Shown one piece after another: positions 7,613 to 15,798 of a stretch of DNA of 47,600 bases (position 1 is the stretch's first letter; every line of letters starts with the position of its first letter). This stretch comes from Actinomycetes bacterium (lineage in GTDB: Bacteria; Actinomycetota; Acidimicrobiia; Acidimicrobiales; Microtrichaceae), in the NCBI GenBank assembly GCA_023389745.1, contig JAEWED010000209.1, positions 1 to 47,600 on the forward strand, read 5' to 3'. The position numbers were made by a program, and so were the translations under genes. The notes under the pieces were generated by a model that had not been told where the DNA came from, did no database searches, and worked only from the letters and a program-made list of their open reading frames with translations.

Positions 7613-10459
7613 TCACGGTGGAGCGTTGGGGTTCGTGTCGGACTCGCTCAGCACCGAGGCGCACGCGCCCTGGCAGTTGAGCCACCGCAGCACGTCGACC
7701 GTCGCCCTGCCGTCGGGGGCCGGCACGGCGTCGTCGAAGTGCACCCGGGCGACCATGCGATCGACGCCGTCGATCGACGCGGTCAGCTCGACGGTGCGAG
7801 ACGTCGGAGGGTTGCAGCAGACGGTGCCCATGGCGGCGCCCGTGAACATGCGGCTGCCGAGGCCGTTGAGCACCAGGTCGTTCCCGAACAGCGGGGCGGT
7901 CGTCGCCGGACCCCGCCAGGCGATGTCGAGGTCGGTGAGCGGCATCCAGGTCATGCCATGCACGTTGAACGTGGCGCCGGCGGCCCCGGTGACCGCGTTG
8001 CTCGTCACCGTCGAGGTGGACCGCTCGGTGAACGTGTCGCTCACGGCGCTCAGATGGATGCTCTCGATGTCCGGCGGGCGCATCTGCCACACCGGTGCAG
8101 AGTCGTTCGGGTCGAACAGCACGCTGCGCAGGCACTCCCACGGCACGCTGTGCAGCCAGTCGGGGACGCACGGCATCTCGAAGCGCAACCGCAGCGTCAG
8201 GTCGTCCAGGTCGCTCGCGCTGTCGAACAGGACGGTATTGCAGCCGGCCGGGGCCGGGTCGGGTTCGAGGTTCGGGTCGAGCAGGTCGAAGGCGATCTCC
8301 TGGTCGGAGTTCATGCCGTCACCCTGCACGATGCAGCGGCGGCCCGACGGCGACTCGAGCTCGAGGTAACTCGTCGTGGGCATTCGGAAGCTGGCCGAGT
8401 TGATGAGGTTCCCGAACAGCGACGTCCACGACGACGGCAGCGTCGCGGCCGAGGGACGCACTCGGACGACCACTCGCAGCCCGGTGATCAGCGGATCTTG
8501 GTCCGGCGTGCTCACCAACGATGGGAAGTCGAAGTCGTCGATCTCGAGCGAGTGGTTGAACGGCGTCGCCACCATGATCGTGTGGCCGGGGTCCGCGACC
8601 GGACAGACGAAGTCGTTGCACGGCATGACGGGCGACGCCGTCGAGTTGTCGGGCCGAGCAACGGCACCTGGGTCGTCCCAGTCCGAACTCGACACGTCGG
8701 CGCTGTCCGCCCAGCCCTGATGCGCGTTGACCTCGACGGCCGCGTCGTCGACCCGCAGTCGCTGACTGGTGCCGGGGCAGCAGCTGAACAGGATGCGGTG
8801 CTGGACCCGGATGCGGGCGCCGTTGAGCTGTTGCTGGTCGATGTTCGTCGACGCACAGGTGCCCGGCATCGTCTTCAGATCGAACGAGCTGGTCAGCTCG
8901 CCGTTGGGCATGCCGTCGGTCCACTCGGTGTCGCAGAGCAGCGCGTTGTTCTGCCGGTACACCACGAAACGGGTCTCACGGTCGGTAATCAGGTTGTTCG
9001 GGGTGCCGGGCTCGGTGCCGGTCAACATGACCCGCAGCGAGCTCACTGGTGCCGCGCCGCCTGTCTGCAAATTCAGGTCGTACTGCCGCACCGGGAAGCA
9101 ACGACCGTAGGCGTCGTAGTCCGAGGTGAACGCCTGGCACGTGAAGTTCAGGGACGGGAGATCGCCGACCACCGGCGGACCCGTGATGGTGACCTCGCTG
9201 GGCACCGACGTCTGCTGGAAGATCGCCGGATGGGCGTTGTCGGGGTCACTGGCGGGGCGAGCCGGGCAGATGGCCACGCGGCCCAGCCGGTGTGTCAGCC
9301 GGGTCCAGCCGGCGGTGATGATCGACGTGCCCGAGACGTCGGGGTCGCACAGCACCGACGACGGGTCGTTCACCAGCGCCGCGTTGCCCTGGACCCCGGT
9401 GGCCGGGTCCCAACCCTGCGGCACGCCGAAGACGTAGTACGAGCCAGGGCTCGAGAAGCGCAGCTCACGGCCCTGGAAGGAGTAGATGCCCGGTTGGAAC
9501 CAGAACGTCTTGTTCTGGCAGCCGGCGATCGGGACGGTGAAGTCGTTCGTCGCTGCAGAGAACCGGTTCGCTGCGGTCAGCTCGCTGAGGCGCAGGGTCT
9601 GCTCGGCGTTGTAGACACCGGGCTGGATGGCCACCACCGGGCTGAGCGGTGAGCAACCCGAAGGAACCGACACCGGGGTGATGGGCGGTACGAGCCCTGC
9701 GACGTTGGTGGGGCCCGCCTGCAGATTGGCCGCCTCGGGTGACCCGCAGGTCGGTGCCCCGGAGCTGTCGACGATGCGGGCGGCGGGCAGGCTCGCCAGG
9801 ATCCCGCAGTCGGTGCCGCTCGTTACTCCGATGCCGGGGCGACCCTGGTTGTACTCGCCACCGAGCTCGATCGCCGGGGTGCCGCTCGTCGGGTTGCGCA
9901 GTGCCACGGCGCCGCGTCGCACGGTCACCCCGGAGTCGAAGCGCAGCGCGTCGTTTCCGGAGTGCACCAGCGACACGTCGGCAACGGTCGCTCCCGCTGG
10001 GCTGGTTCCTGCGTCGTTCCACGGCAGGCAGCCCGGCGCTGTGGCGTTCGAGGCGCAGTCGACCGACCAGCCGCGGTACGCGCCGTTGTACCCCTGCGGG
10101 CCGACCAGCCGCACCTGATCGGTGGTCGACACACCCGAGGTCGACGAGGTGCACGTGACGTCGACGGTGCGGGTGCCGATCTGCTGGTCATCGAGGTAGG
10201 GCTGTGCGAGCGGGTTGCACGGCACGTCGCGCATCTTCTCGATGGCGTTCTCGATCGCGCCGTCGGCGGCGCGTCGGTCCTGTGCCGCCTCTTCCTGCGA
10301 GCGGGTGACGCGCATGGTCGTCAGCATCATGCCGAGCAGCGCCGCGATCGTGATGCCGGTGAAGGCGATGACGGCGAGCACCGCGGCGAGGGCAAAGCCG
10401 CCCTGGTCGGTCGCCGCCTGGCGGCGCCGGGCGTGCAGGAGCGTCGAGAGCCGGATCAC
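7613..10459 (-). CDS. Very large PilX-like minor pilin, cassette 1
   Basis: A 948-aa protein with one N-terminal membrane helix (residues 22-46, GGFALAAVLAVIAFTG) like PilX, and a very long extracellular part. PilX proteins are usually about 200 aa. The body is Cys-rich and carries segments shared with the paralogue at 13042-15798: GVTVRRGAVALRN, TFWFQPGIYSF, HRLGRVAICP, TFNVHGMTW and MGTVCCNPP. The helix lacks the Glu5 of classical pilins, as is common for PilX types. The GTG start overlaps the preceding gene by four bases (GTGA). A frame open to 10564 is overlap only. The likely role is a pilus-tip or surface-exposed component; this is inferred from the operon. Confidence 0.8.
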   Translation of the reverse strand: MIRLSTLLHARRRQAATDQGGFALAAVLAVIAFTGITIAALLGMMLTTMRVTRSQEEAAQDRRAADGAIENAIEKMRDVPCNPLAQPYLDDQQIGTRTVDVTCTSSTSGVSTTDQVRLVGPQGYNGAYRGWSVDCASNATAPGCLPWNDAGTSPAGATVADVSLVHSGNDALRFDSGVTVRRGAVALRNPTSGTPAIELGGEYNQGRPGIGVTSGTDCGILASLPAARIVDSSGAPTCGSPEAANLQAGPTNVAGLVPPITPVSVPSGCSPLSPVVAIQPGVYNAEQTLRLSELTAANRFSAATNDFTVPIAGCQNKTFWFQPGIYSFQGRELRFSSPGSYYVFGVPQGWDPATGVQGNAALVNDPSSVLCDPDVSGTSIITAGWTRLTHRLGRVAICPARPASDPDNAHPAIFQQTSVPSEVTITGPPVVGDLPSLNFTCQAFTSDYDAYGRCFPVRQYDLNLQTGGAAPVSSLRVMLTGTEPGTPNNLITDRETRFVVYRQNNALLCDTEWTDGMPNGELTSSFDLKTMPGTCASTNIDQQQLNGARIRVQHRILFSCCPGTSQRLRVDDAAVEVNAHQGWADSADVSSSDWDDPGAVARPDNSTASPVMPCNDFVCPVADPGHTIMVATPFNHSLEIDDFDFPSLVSTPDQDPLITGLRVVVRVRPSAATLPSSWTSLFGNLINSASFRMPTTSYLELESPSGRRCIVQGDGMNSDQEIAFDLLDPNLEPDPAPAGCNTVLFDSASDLDDLTLRLRFEMPCVPDWLHSVPWECLRSVLFDPNDSAPVWQMRPPDIESIHLSAVSDTFTERSTSTVTSNAVTGAAGATFNVHGMTWMPLTDLDIAWRGPATTAPLFGNDLVLNGLGSRMFTGAAMGTVCCNPPTSRTVELTASIDGVDRMVARVHFDDAVPAPDGRATVDVLRWLNCQGACASVLSESDTNPNAPP

Positions 10460-12360
10460 TTGACCACCACCGGGACGTCGATCCAGCCGCTCCAGGCGAC
10501 GGGGCCACCGGCGGATGCCTCGACACCGACCCGGGCCCGGGCCGTCGTGCCTTCCCCTGTGCACGGGTTCGGTGGCAGCGCTCGCTGCGGGGCGGCCGAC
10601 GCAGGCACGGGCTGGTTGGTGACACCCCGGGCGCAGCCGTTGTTCGACGCCTCGAGGTCGACCAGGTAGCGCCGGGCGCCGGCCCGTGGGTCCCAGAAGA
10701 GCACGTTGTCGACCACTCGCACGTTCGTCGGGGCGGCCGGCGTGCCGGGCACGATGATCTCGACGGTGCGACGGGCGGTCCGGCCTTGGTCGTCGGTGAC
10801 CGTCAGCGTGGCGGTGTACGTGCCCGGTCCCGGGTACGTGTACTGCAGCGGCGAGCCGCTGCCGTTGCCGGCCAGCAGACCGAACTGCCAGGCGTAGGTC
10901 AGCCCCGCGCCGTCGGACTCGCTGGCGTCGAACGAGTACGTGGTGCCCGACACCCTGGTGGCGACGAACCGGGCCACGGGAGCACCGGGTTCGGGTTCCG
11001 GCTCTTCTCCCGGATCAGGATCGGGGTTCTCGACCGGCGGCGTGGTGGGGTCGATGACGGTGACGTCGTTGGCCTGGACCGAGGTGGTGCCGTGCCGGTC
11101 GGTGACGGTCAGCTCGACGACCAGGTCGCCGATCGCCCAGAGCGGCACCGGGAAGCTCGCGGTCGCAGCGTTCGAGGTCCACTCGTAGCCCGGATTGCTC
11201 TCCGGGGGCAGTGCCGAGCTGATCCGCCAGTGGTGCGACACGATCGCGTCGTCGGGGTCGCTCGAGCCCGCGCCGTCGAGCTGCAGCGACTGACCCGCGA
11301 CGACGGGCCGCGGCGACACGGCGGCGACCGCGGTCGGGGCGCGGTTCGTGACCTCGAGTCGCCGGTACGAGAAGTTCTGCGCGCCGTCGTCGTCGGTCAC
11401 GGTGAGTCGCACCCAGTAGACGCCGACCTCGTTCAGGGTCCAGTCGACGACCTCGTCGGTCAAGGTGCTCTCGAAGGACGGGTTGGTCCCCTCGGGCCCG
11501 TTCGGCAGCTCCCAGCGGTACCCCAGCGCCGAGCCGTCCGGGTCGGACGAGTCGGCCGCGCTCAGCCGCACCGTGGTCGCCGGGGAACCCGGGCCGTTCC
11601 AGGTCTGGCTGACCACGGTGATGCGGGCGATCGGCAGGAAGTTGCCACCCGGGTCCGCGGCCAGGGACGCGAGGTCGGTGCGTCGCGTCGCGTTCAGCAC
11701 GACCGGCTCGTGGGCGTCGCCGTCGGCCTCACGCTGCGTCACGCGGATGGTCAGCTGGCGGCATGCATCGGAGGGGTCGACGGCCACCGAGCACGAGGCG
11801 TTGGTCGCCGCTGCAGCACGGTCGATGTCCTCGACCACCTGCGACTGACGCTGCAGCGCTCCCGTGTTGGCACCGCACTGGGTGCGCCAGATGCTGTAGC
11901 GGTTCGGCACCACCGAGTTGCCGTCGCGCATCGGGGCGACGGAGTAGAGCGTCTTGACCCGCGACTCGCCCTGCGAGATCAGCACCGCCAGGTGGCGGAC
12001 CCCGGGGCCTCCCGACGCCGCGCTGCCGGTGCAGGGCTCACGCCAGGTCGCCCACTCGGTGCCGGGCTCGTCGGCCAGGGCGCCGTTGGCGTCGTACGCG
12101 CGGGCGGCGCCCGCGACGGTGACGTCGCGCGGGAAGTGGCCACGCAGCAGGCCGGCCTGGGCCGAGATGACCATGCCGTCGCGCTGCACCGGCTGCTGGC
12201 GCATGGTCAGGATCATCCAGGCGAACAGCGGACCCAGGATGAGCCCCGAGATGGCGACGACGAGCAGGACCTCGAGCAGGGTGTAGCCGTGCTCGGTGCG
12301 ATGGCGGGACGCACGCAGGCGCTCCCGGTGGGCGGCGGCGAGCTCGGTGAGGCCGCTCAT
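10456..12360 (-). CDS. PilW-like prepilin with PKD domains, cassette 1
   Basis: A 634-aa minor pilin. The class III-like prepilin signal has the cleavage site after Gly25 (HG/YTLLEVLLVV with Glu5), recognised by prepilin peptidase. The PilW-like pilin head occupies about 60-235. About 243-545 holds three PKD/Ig-like beta domains (SSDPDGSALGYRWELPNG, SSDPDDAIVSHHW, TYTATLTVTDDQGR). The last 90 residues resemble a fibronectin-like module (PAAPTNVRVVDNVLFW). PKD domains on a minor pilin suggest an extended adhesive tip. Both ends overlap neighbours by four bases, so the cassette is one operon. About 60% longer than a normal PilW. Confidence 0.85.
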   Translation of the reverse strand: MSGLTELAAAHRERLRASRHRTEHGYTLLEVLLVVAISGLILGPLFAWMILTMRQQPVQRDGMVISAQAGLLRGHFPRDVTVAGAARAYDANGALADEPGTEWATWREPCTGSAASGGPGVRHLAVLISQGESRVKTLYSVAPMRDGNSVVPNRYSIWRTQCGANTGALQRQSQVVEDIDRAAAATNASCSVAVDPSDACRQLTIRVTQREADGDAHEPVVLNATRRTDLASLAADPGGNFLPIARITVVSQTWNGPGSPATTVRLSAADSSDPDGSALGYRWELPNGPEGTNPSFESTLTDEVVDWTLNEVGVYWVRLTVTDDDGAQNFSYRRLEVTNRAPTAVAAVSPRPVVAGQSLQLDGAGSSDPDDAIVSHHWRISSALPPESNPGYEWTSNAATASFPVPLWAIGDLVVELTVTDRHGTTSVQANDVTVIDPTTPPVENPDPDPGEEPEPEPGAPVARFVATRVSGTTYSFDASESDGAGLTYAWQFGLLAGNGSGSPLQYTYPGPGTYTATLTVTDDQGRTARRTVEIIVPGTPAAPTNVRVVDNVLFWDPRAGARRYLVDLEASNNGCARGVTNQPVPASAAPQRALPPNPCTGEGTTARARVGVEASAGGPVAWSGWIDVPVVVK

Positions 12361-12857
12361 CGGTTCCTCACCACGATCTGCGCTTCACGGTCGCGGCCGC
12401 GCCACTCGCCGCGCACGGTGACGCGCTGGGTGCCGCCATCGGTCGCGCAGGCGGCGTCGTAGGCGTCGGCGTTCGCTGGTGTCGCAGCCGTCGAACGCTC
12501 CCTGCACTCGACCTCGATCACCGTCACCGTCGGCTGGCCAGGTGTCGACGGCGGCAGGGCGAGTGCGGTCGTGTACTGCGCGACCCGGTTGCCGCTCGCG
12601 ACGTACGGCACCGCCTTGAGCTGCTCGGCGACGTTGTCGACCGCGTGATCGATGCGCTGCTGCTCGGCGTTGGCGCGGTTGATCCGCATGAGGGTGATGA
12701 AGGCGGTCGCGAGACCCAGCACGACCATCGCGACCAGCGCCACCGCGAGGATGACCTCGATGAGGGTGGAGCCCGTCTGGCCGTCGGGACGATGGGAAGC
12801 AACGAACCGGTGGCGGGACGTGAGAGATCGTGCCGCACGCCGGTCGTCGTCCACCAT
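12357..12857 (-). CDS. PilV-like prepilin, cassette 1
   Basis: A 166-aa minor pilin with a 29-residue leader and the prepilin site TG/STLIEVILAVALVAMVVLGL, including Glu5 of the mature protein. A single membrane helix is followed by a short soluble head with two or three cysteines. It opens cassette 1, and the next gene starts inside its stop codon. The ATG at 12857 is directly preceded by a G-rich ribosome-binding stretch. In type IV pili such proteins prime assembly or sit at the tip. Confidence 0.85.
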   Translation of the reverse strand: MVDDDRRAARSLTSRHRFVASHRPDGQTGSTLIEVILAVALVAMVVLGLATAFITLMRINRANAEQQRIDHAVDNVAEQLKAVPYVASGNRVAQYTTALALPPSTPGQPTVTVIEVECRERSTAATPANADAYDAACATDGGTQRVTVRGEWRGRDREAQIVVRNR

Positions 12858-13041
12858 CCCCCTCCGTCTCCCTCTCCGAGGCCCGCCGATGCCTCGAAGT
12901 CGCTCGCCCGTACCCGCTGCGACGTCAACTCAAACGACAGTTTGGGCGCGAGCTGCGACGAGGGTCAATGGGCGACAACGCCCAGTGGTCACGACATCTC
13001 GGTGCGTGGGAAAAGACCGGGGAGCGGCTCAGCCAGGCCCA

Positions 13042-15798
13042 TCACCGCCCGCTGATCGACACCGTGGCGCTCACCGGACTCGTCGAATCGGTGCAGTCGT
13101 CGCGGCAGTAGGACCAGTCCCGAACCGCCACCGAACGGCGGAGCTGCGGCACCAGGGGCGGTCCTCCCCCGCTGCCGGGACGCCCGACGTAGAGCTGCGC
13201 TTCGGCGGTCACCACAGCGTCGATCATCGCCTCGAGCAGCAGCGTGGTGACGGGGGGCGGCGTGCAGCACACGACGCCCATCGTGGCGCCGGGCGCCTGC
13301 ACGCTGCCGAGGGAACGGATGGACATGACCCCACCGAACACCGGCAGGTCGGTGACGCCGCCGCGCCAGCGCACGTCGATGTCGAGATCGGGCGTCAACG
13401 TCTCGCCGAAGACGTTGAACGTGGAGCCGGCGGGGACGGCCGTCGCGTCGATCGTGACCTCGGCGCTGGGTGGCCGCTGGATCGATGCGGGCGTCAGATC
13501 GAGCTGGACGCGGTCGAACTCGGGCAGGCGCACCTGGTTGCAGTTGCCGGCCAGGTCGGTCGGCGTGCGCTCGAACTGCCCCGACAGCGGGTTGGTCCAC
13601 CACATGCAGCGCGACCGGATCGAGACCGTTGCCGTCGCACCCTGCAGCTGACCGGCCCGTTCGACCAAGGCCCTGCACGTGCCGCCCGCGGGGAACAGGT
13701 CGACGTGCACGGCCCGCACCGAGCGAGAGAAGCCGTTCTGGGTGACCGAACAGGCCTGGGCCGGCTCCGCGCCGTCGGGTGGCAGCGTCAGGTCGACGCG
13801 CACCCAGGTGCTGTCGACCTCGTTCGAGGCCCAGCTCCGCCCCGAGGCGACGCTCTCGAGGCGCAGGCCGAGGTCCTCGACGGGATCGTCGGCCCCGATC
13901 CCGGCCTCGGCGATGCCGAAGCCCGTGAAGGTGATCGACCGCGTCATGTCGGCACGGTCGTGGCGGCAGCGCTCGTCGGCGACCATGCACTGCACGGATT
14001 GCGGGACCTGGGCGGCGACGCCGTCGAACGCGTACGTCGCCGTCGGGTTGGACCAGTGGGCGCTCGTCGCGCTCAGCGGTGCGACACCGACCATGTTGGT
14101 GCGCAGCTCGATCTGTCCGATCGTGAAGGTCACCTGGCAGCCCGGCGCCAGCCCGCAGTTCGACCCCAGCCCCCCATGGTTGGGGTCCGGGTCGCTGACG
14201 AGCAGCTCGACCCTGATGGTGGCGCCCTCGAAGACCGATTCGGTCCGCCCCGAGAGCAGCGCCCGACAGTCGCCCGGGTTGGTCGGTGACATCAGGTCGA
14301 GCGCAGTGAACTGGCGATGGGTGCGGCCAAGTTCGACGTAGCCGGTCAGGCACGCGAAGCCGGGTGCGGTGACGCGCACGTTGACGAGGGACCGGGCCTG
14401 GTGCACCGGCGGGTTCTCGGTCGTCTCGAGCAGCAGCACCGCGCTGTCGAGCTGGGCGGTGCCCGTCGCCGCCCACGTCGTCGTGAACGTCCGGGTCCGG
14501 GCGCTGGAATCGCAGTACGTCCACACGATGCCGAAGCACATCGTCGAGATCGTCGACAGCCGCCCGTCGGCAGGCAGGCTCGAGCTGACCAGCGCCGGCT
14601 GCGACGGCGACGAGTCGGCCTGCACGATCGCGGGCAACGCGGAGTCGGTGCCCGGCGTCCAGTAGGGGCAGATCGCCACCCGCCCAGCGCGGTGCCGGAT
14701 GCTCGACCGCCCGGTCAGCTGCAGGCTGGCTCCGGAGCGCGCCACGTCACAGGCGCGCGGGAAGTCCCAGGCCTGCGCGCCGGTCGTCGTGCTCCATCCG
14801 CTCGACTCGCCGAACACGACCTTCGCGGTCGGGTCGTCCACCACCAGTGCGAAGCGGTCGACCGAGGCGGCGCTCGCGTCGTTCACGTCGAAGAGGTACT
14901 TGCCGTCCCGGAACCAGAACGTCCGGTTGGTGCACGAGCCGTCGAGAAGGTTGTTGAGGCGAGCGGTGTCGATCGCGTCGTAGCGACCGGGCAGGAACTC
15001 GACCACGGCGCCGGCGGGGCACGTCGCCGGCACCGTCCGGTCGCTCACCGAGTCCGACGCCGAGAACAGGCTGCCGCGGCGCGGCGCCAACGCCGCGGCG
15101 GTCGCCACCTCGCACGCCGGGGTCGAGTCGCGGTCGTCGACGGACACCCGCCGATCGCCGCCGGCGGGGTCGAGCGTGCCGCAGCGCGCCGCGCCGGACG
15201 CTCCGACGCCCGGGTTGCCCTGCTCGTACTGGCCCAGCGCGATCGCGCCCGAGTTCCCGGCGACGCTCGACTGCAGCGCGGCACCGCGGGCCACGGTCAC
15301 GTCCGCATCGAAGCGCACCGGATCGGCGCCGGTCGCGACCAGGGTCGCGTCGGCGGCGCCACCCGCGGGTGGGGTGAGACGCCCGCCGTAGGCCGGCCCG
15401 ACGATCTCGACGCCCGGTCCGCCGAGCACCTCGGGCGACGGCGCCGACGGAGCGCTCATGGTCGGCAGGGGCAGCGGGCGGCAGCGCAGCATCACCTCGA
15501 GCGGGTCACCATCGGCGTCGAGCTCGTGGCCGAAGTCGAGCTTGGAGTCGGCGGGCACGTCGGCGCACGGGTTGTTCTCGACGCTGCGTGCGATGCGACC
15601 GATCCCGGTCTCGAGCGCGCCGTCCGCTGCCCGTCGCTCGCGGGTGTGGCGATCCTGGGCGGCGGTCAGCCGGGCGCTCGCCATGCTGAGCGAGAGCAGC
15701 GCGACCACGACCGTCGCCGTGAGCGCGATCGCCGCGAGCACGAACACGAGCGCCACGCCCTGCTCGTCACGGCGCCGGGTGTGCGGCCACCTGCTCAT
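13042..15798 (-). CDS. Very large PilX-like minor pilin, cassette 2
   Basis: A 918-aa paralogue of the protein at 7613-10459. It has the same N-terminal helix (residues 15-38, GVALVFVLAAIALTATVVVALL), the same Ala/Asp-rich RRAADGALE segment after it, and matching later landmarks (DVTVARGAALQ, TFWFRDGKYLF, HRAGRVAICP, TFNVFGETL, MGVVCCTPP). The true start is the ATG at 15798, which overlaps the preceding stop (ATGA); the frame stays open far upstream to 16788 only as a shadow of that gene. The protein is probably exported through the type IV pilus system and exposed outside the cell. No enzyme motif is seen. Confidence 0.8.
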   Translation of the reverse strand: MSRWPHTRRRDEQGVALVFVLAAIALTATVVVALLSLSMASARLTAAQDRHTRERRAADGALETGIGRIARSVENNPCADVPADSKLDFGHELDADGDPLEVMLRCRPLPLPTMSAPSAPSPEVLGGPGVEIVGPAYGGRLTPPAGGAADATLVATGADPVRFDADVTVARGAALQSSVAGNSGAIALGQYEQGNPGVGASGAARCGTLDPAGGDRRVSVDDRDSTPACEVATAAALAPRRGSLFSASDSVSDRTVPATCPAGAVVEFLPGRYDAIDTARLNNLLDGSCTNRTFWFRDGKYLFDVNDASAASVDRFALVVDDPTAKVVFGESSGWSTTTGAQAWDFPRACDVARSGASLQLTGRSSIRHRAGRVAICPYWTPGTDSALPAIVQADSSPSQPALVSSSLPADGRLSTISTMCFGIVWTYCDSSARTRTFTTTWAATGTAQLDSAVLLLETTENPPVHQARSLVNVRVTAPGFACLTGYVELGRTHRQFTALDLMSPTNPGDCRALLSGRTESVFEGATIRVELLVSDPDPNHGGLGSNCGLAPGCQVTFTIGQIELRTNMVGVAPLSATSAHWSNPTATYAFDGVAAQVPQSVQCMVADERCRHDRADMTRSITFTGFGIAEAGIGADDPVEDLGLRLESVASGRSWASNEVDSTWVRVDLTLPPDGAEPAQACSVTQNGFSRSVRAVHVDLFPAGGTCRALVERAGQLQGATATVSIRSRCMWWTNPLSGQFERTPTDLAGNCNQVRLPEFDRVQLDLTPASIQRPPSAEVTIDATAVPAGSTFNVFGETLTPDLDIDVRWRGGVTDLPVFGGVMSIRSLGSVQAPGATMGVVCCTPPPVTTLLLEAMIDAVVTAEAQLYVGRPGSGGGPPLVPQLRRSVAVRDWSYCRDDCTDSTSPVSATVSISGR

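Noticed and set aside
10786..12462. A 558-aa open frame on the plus strand
   Set aside because: Antisense to the cassette 1 PilW-like gene; the minus strand has the prepilin signal and PKD domains.
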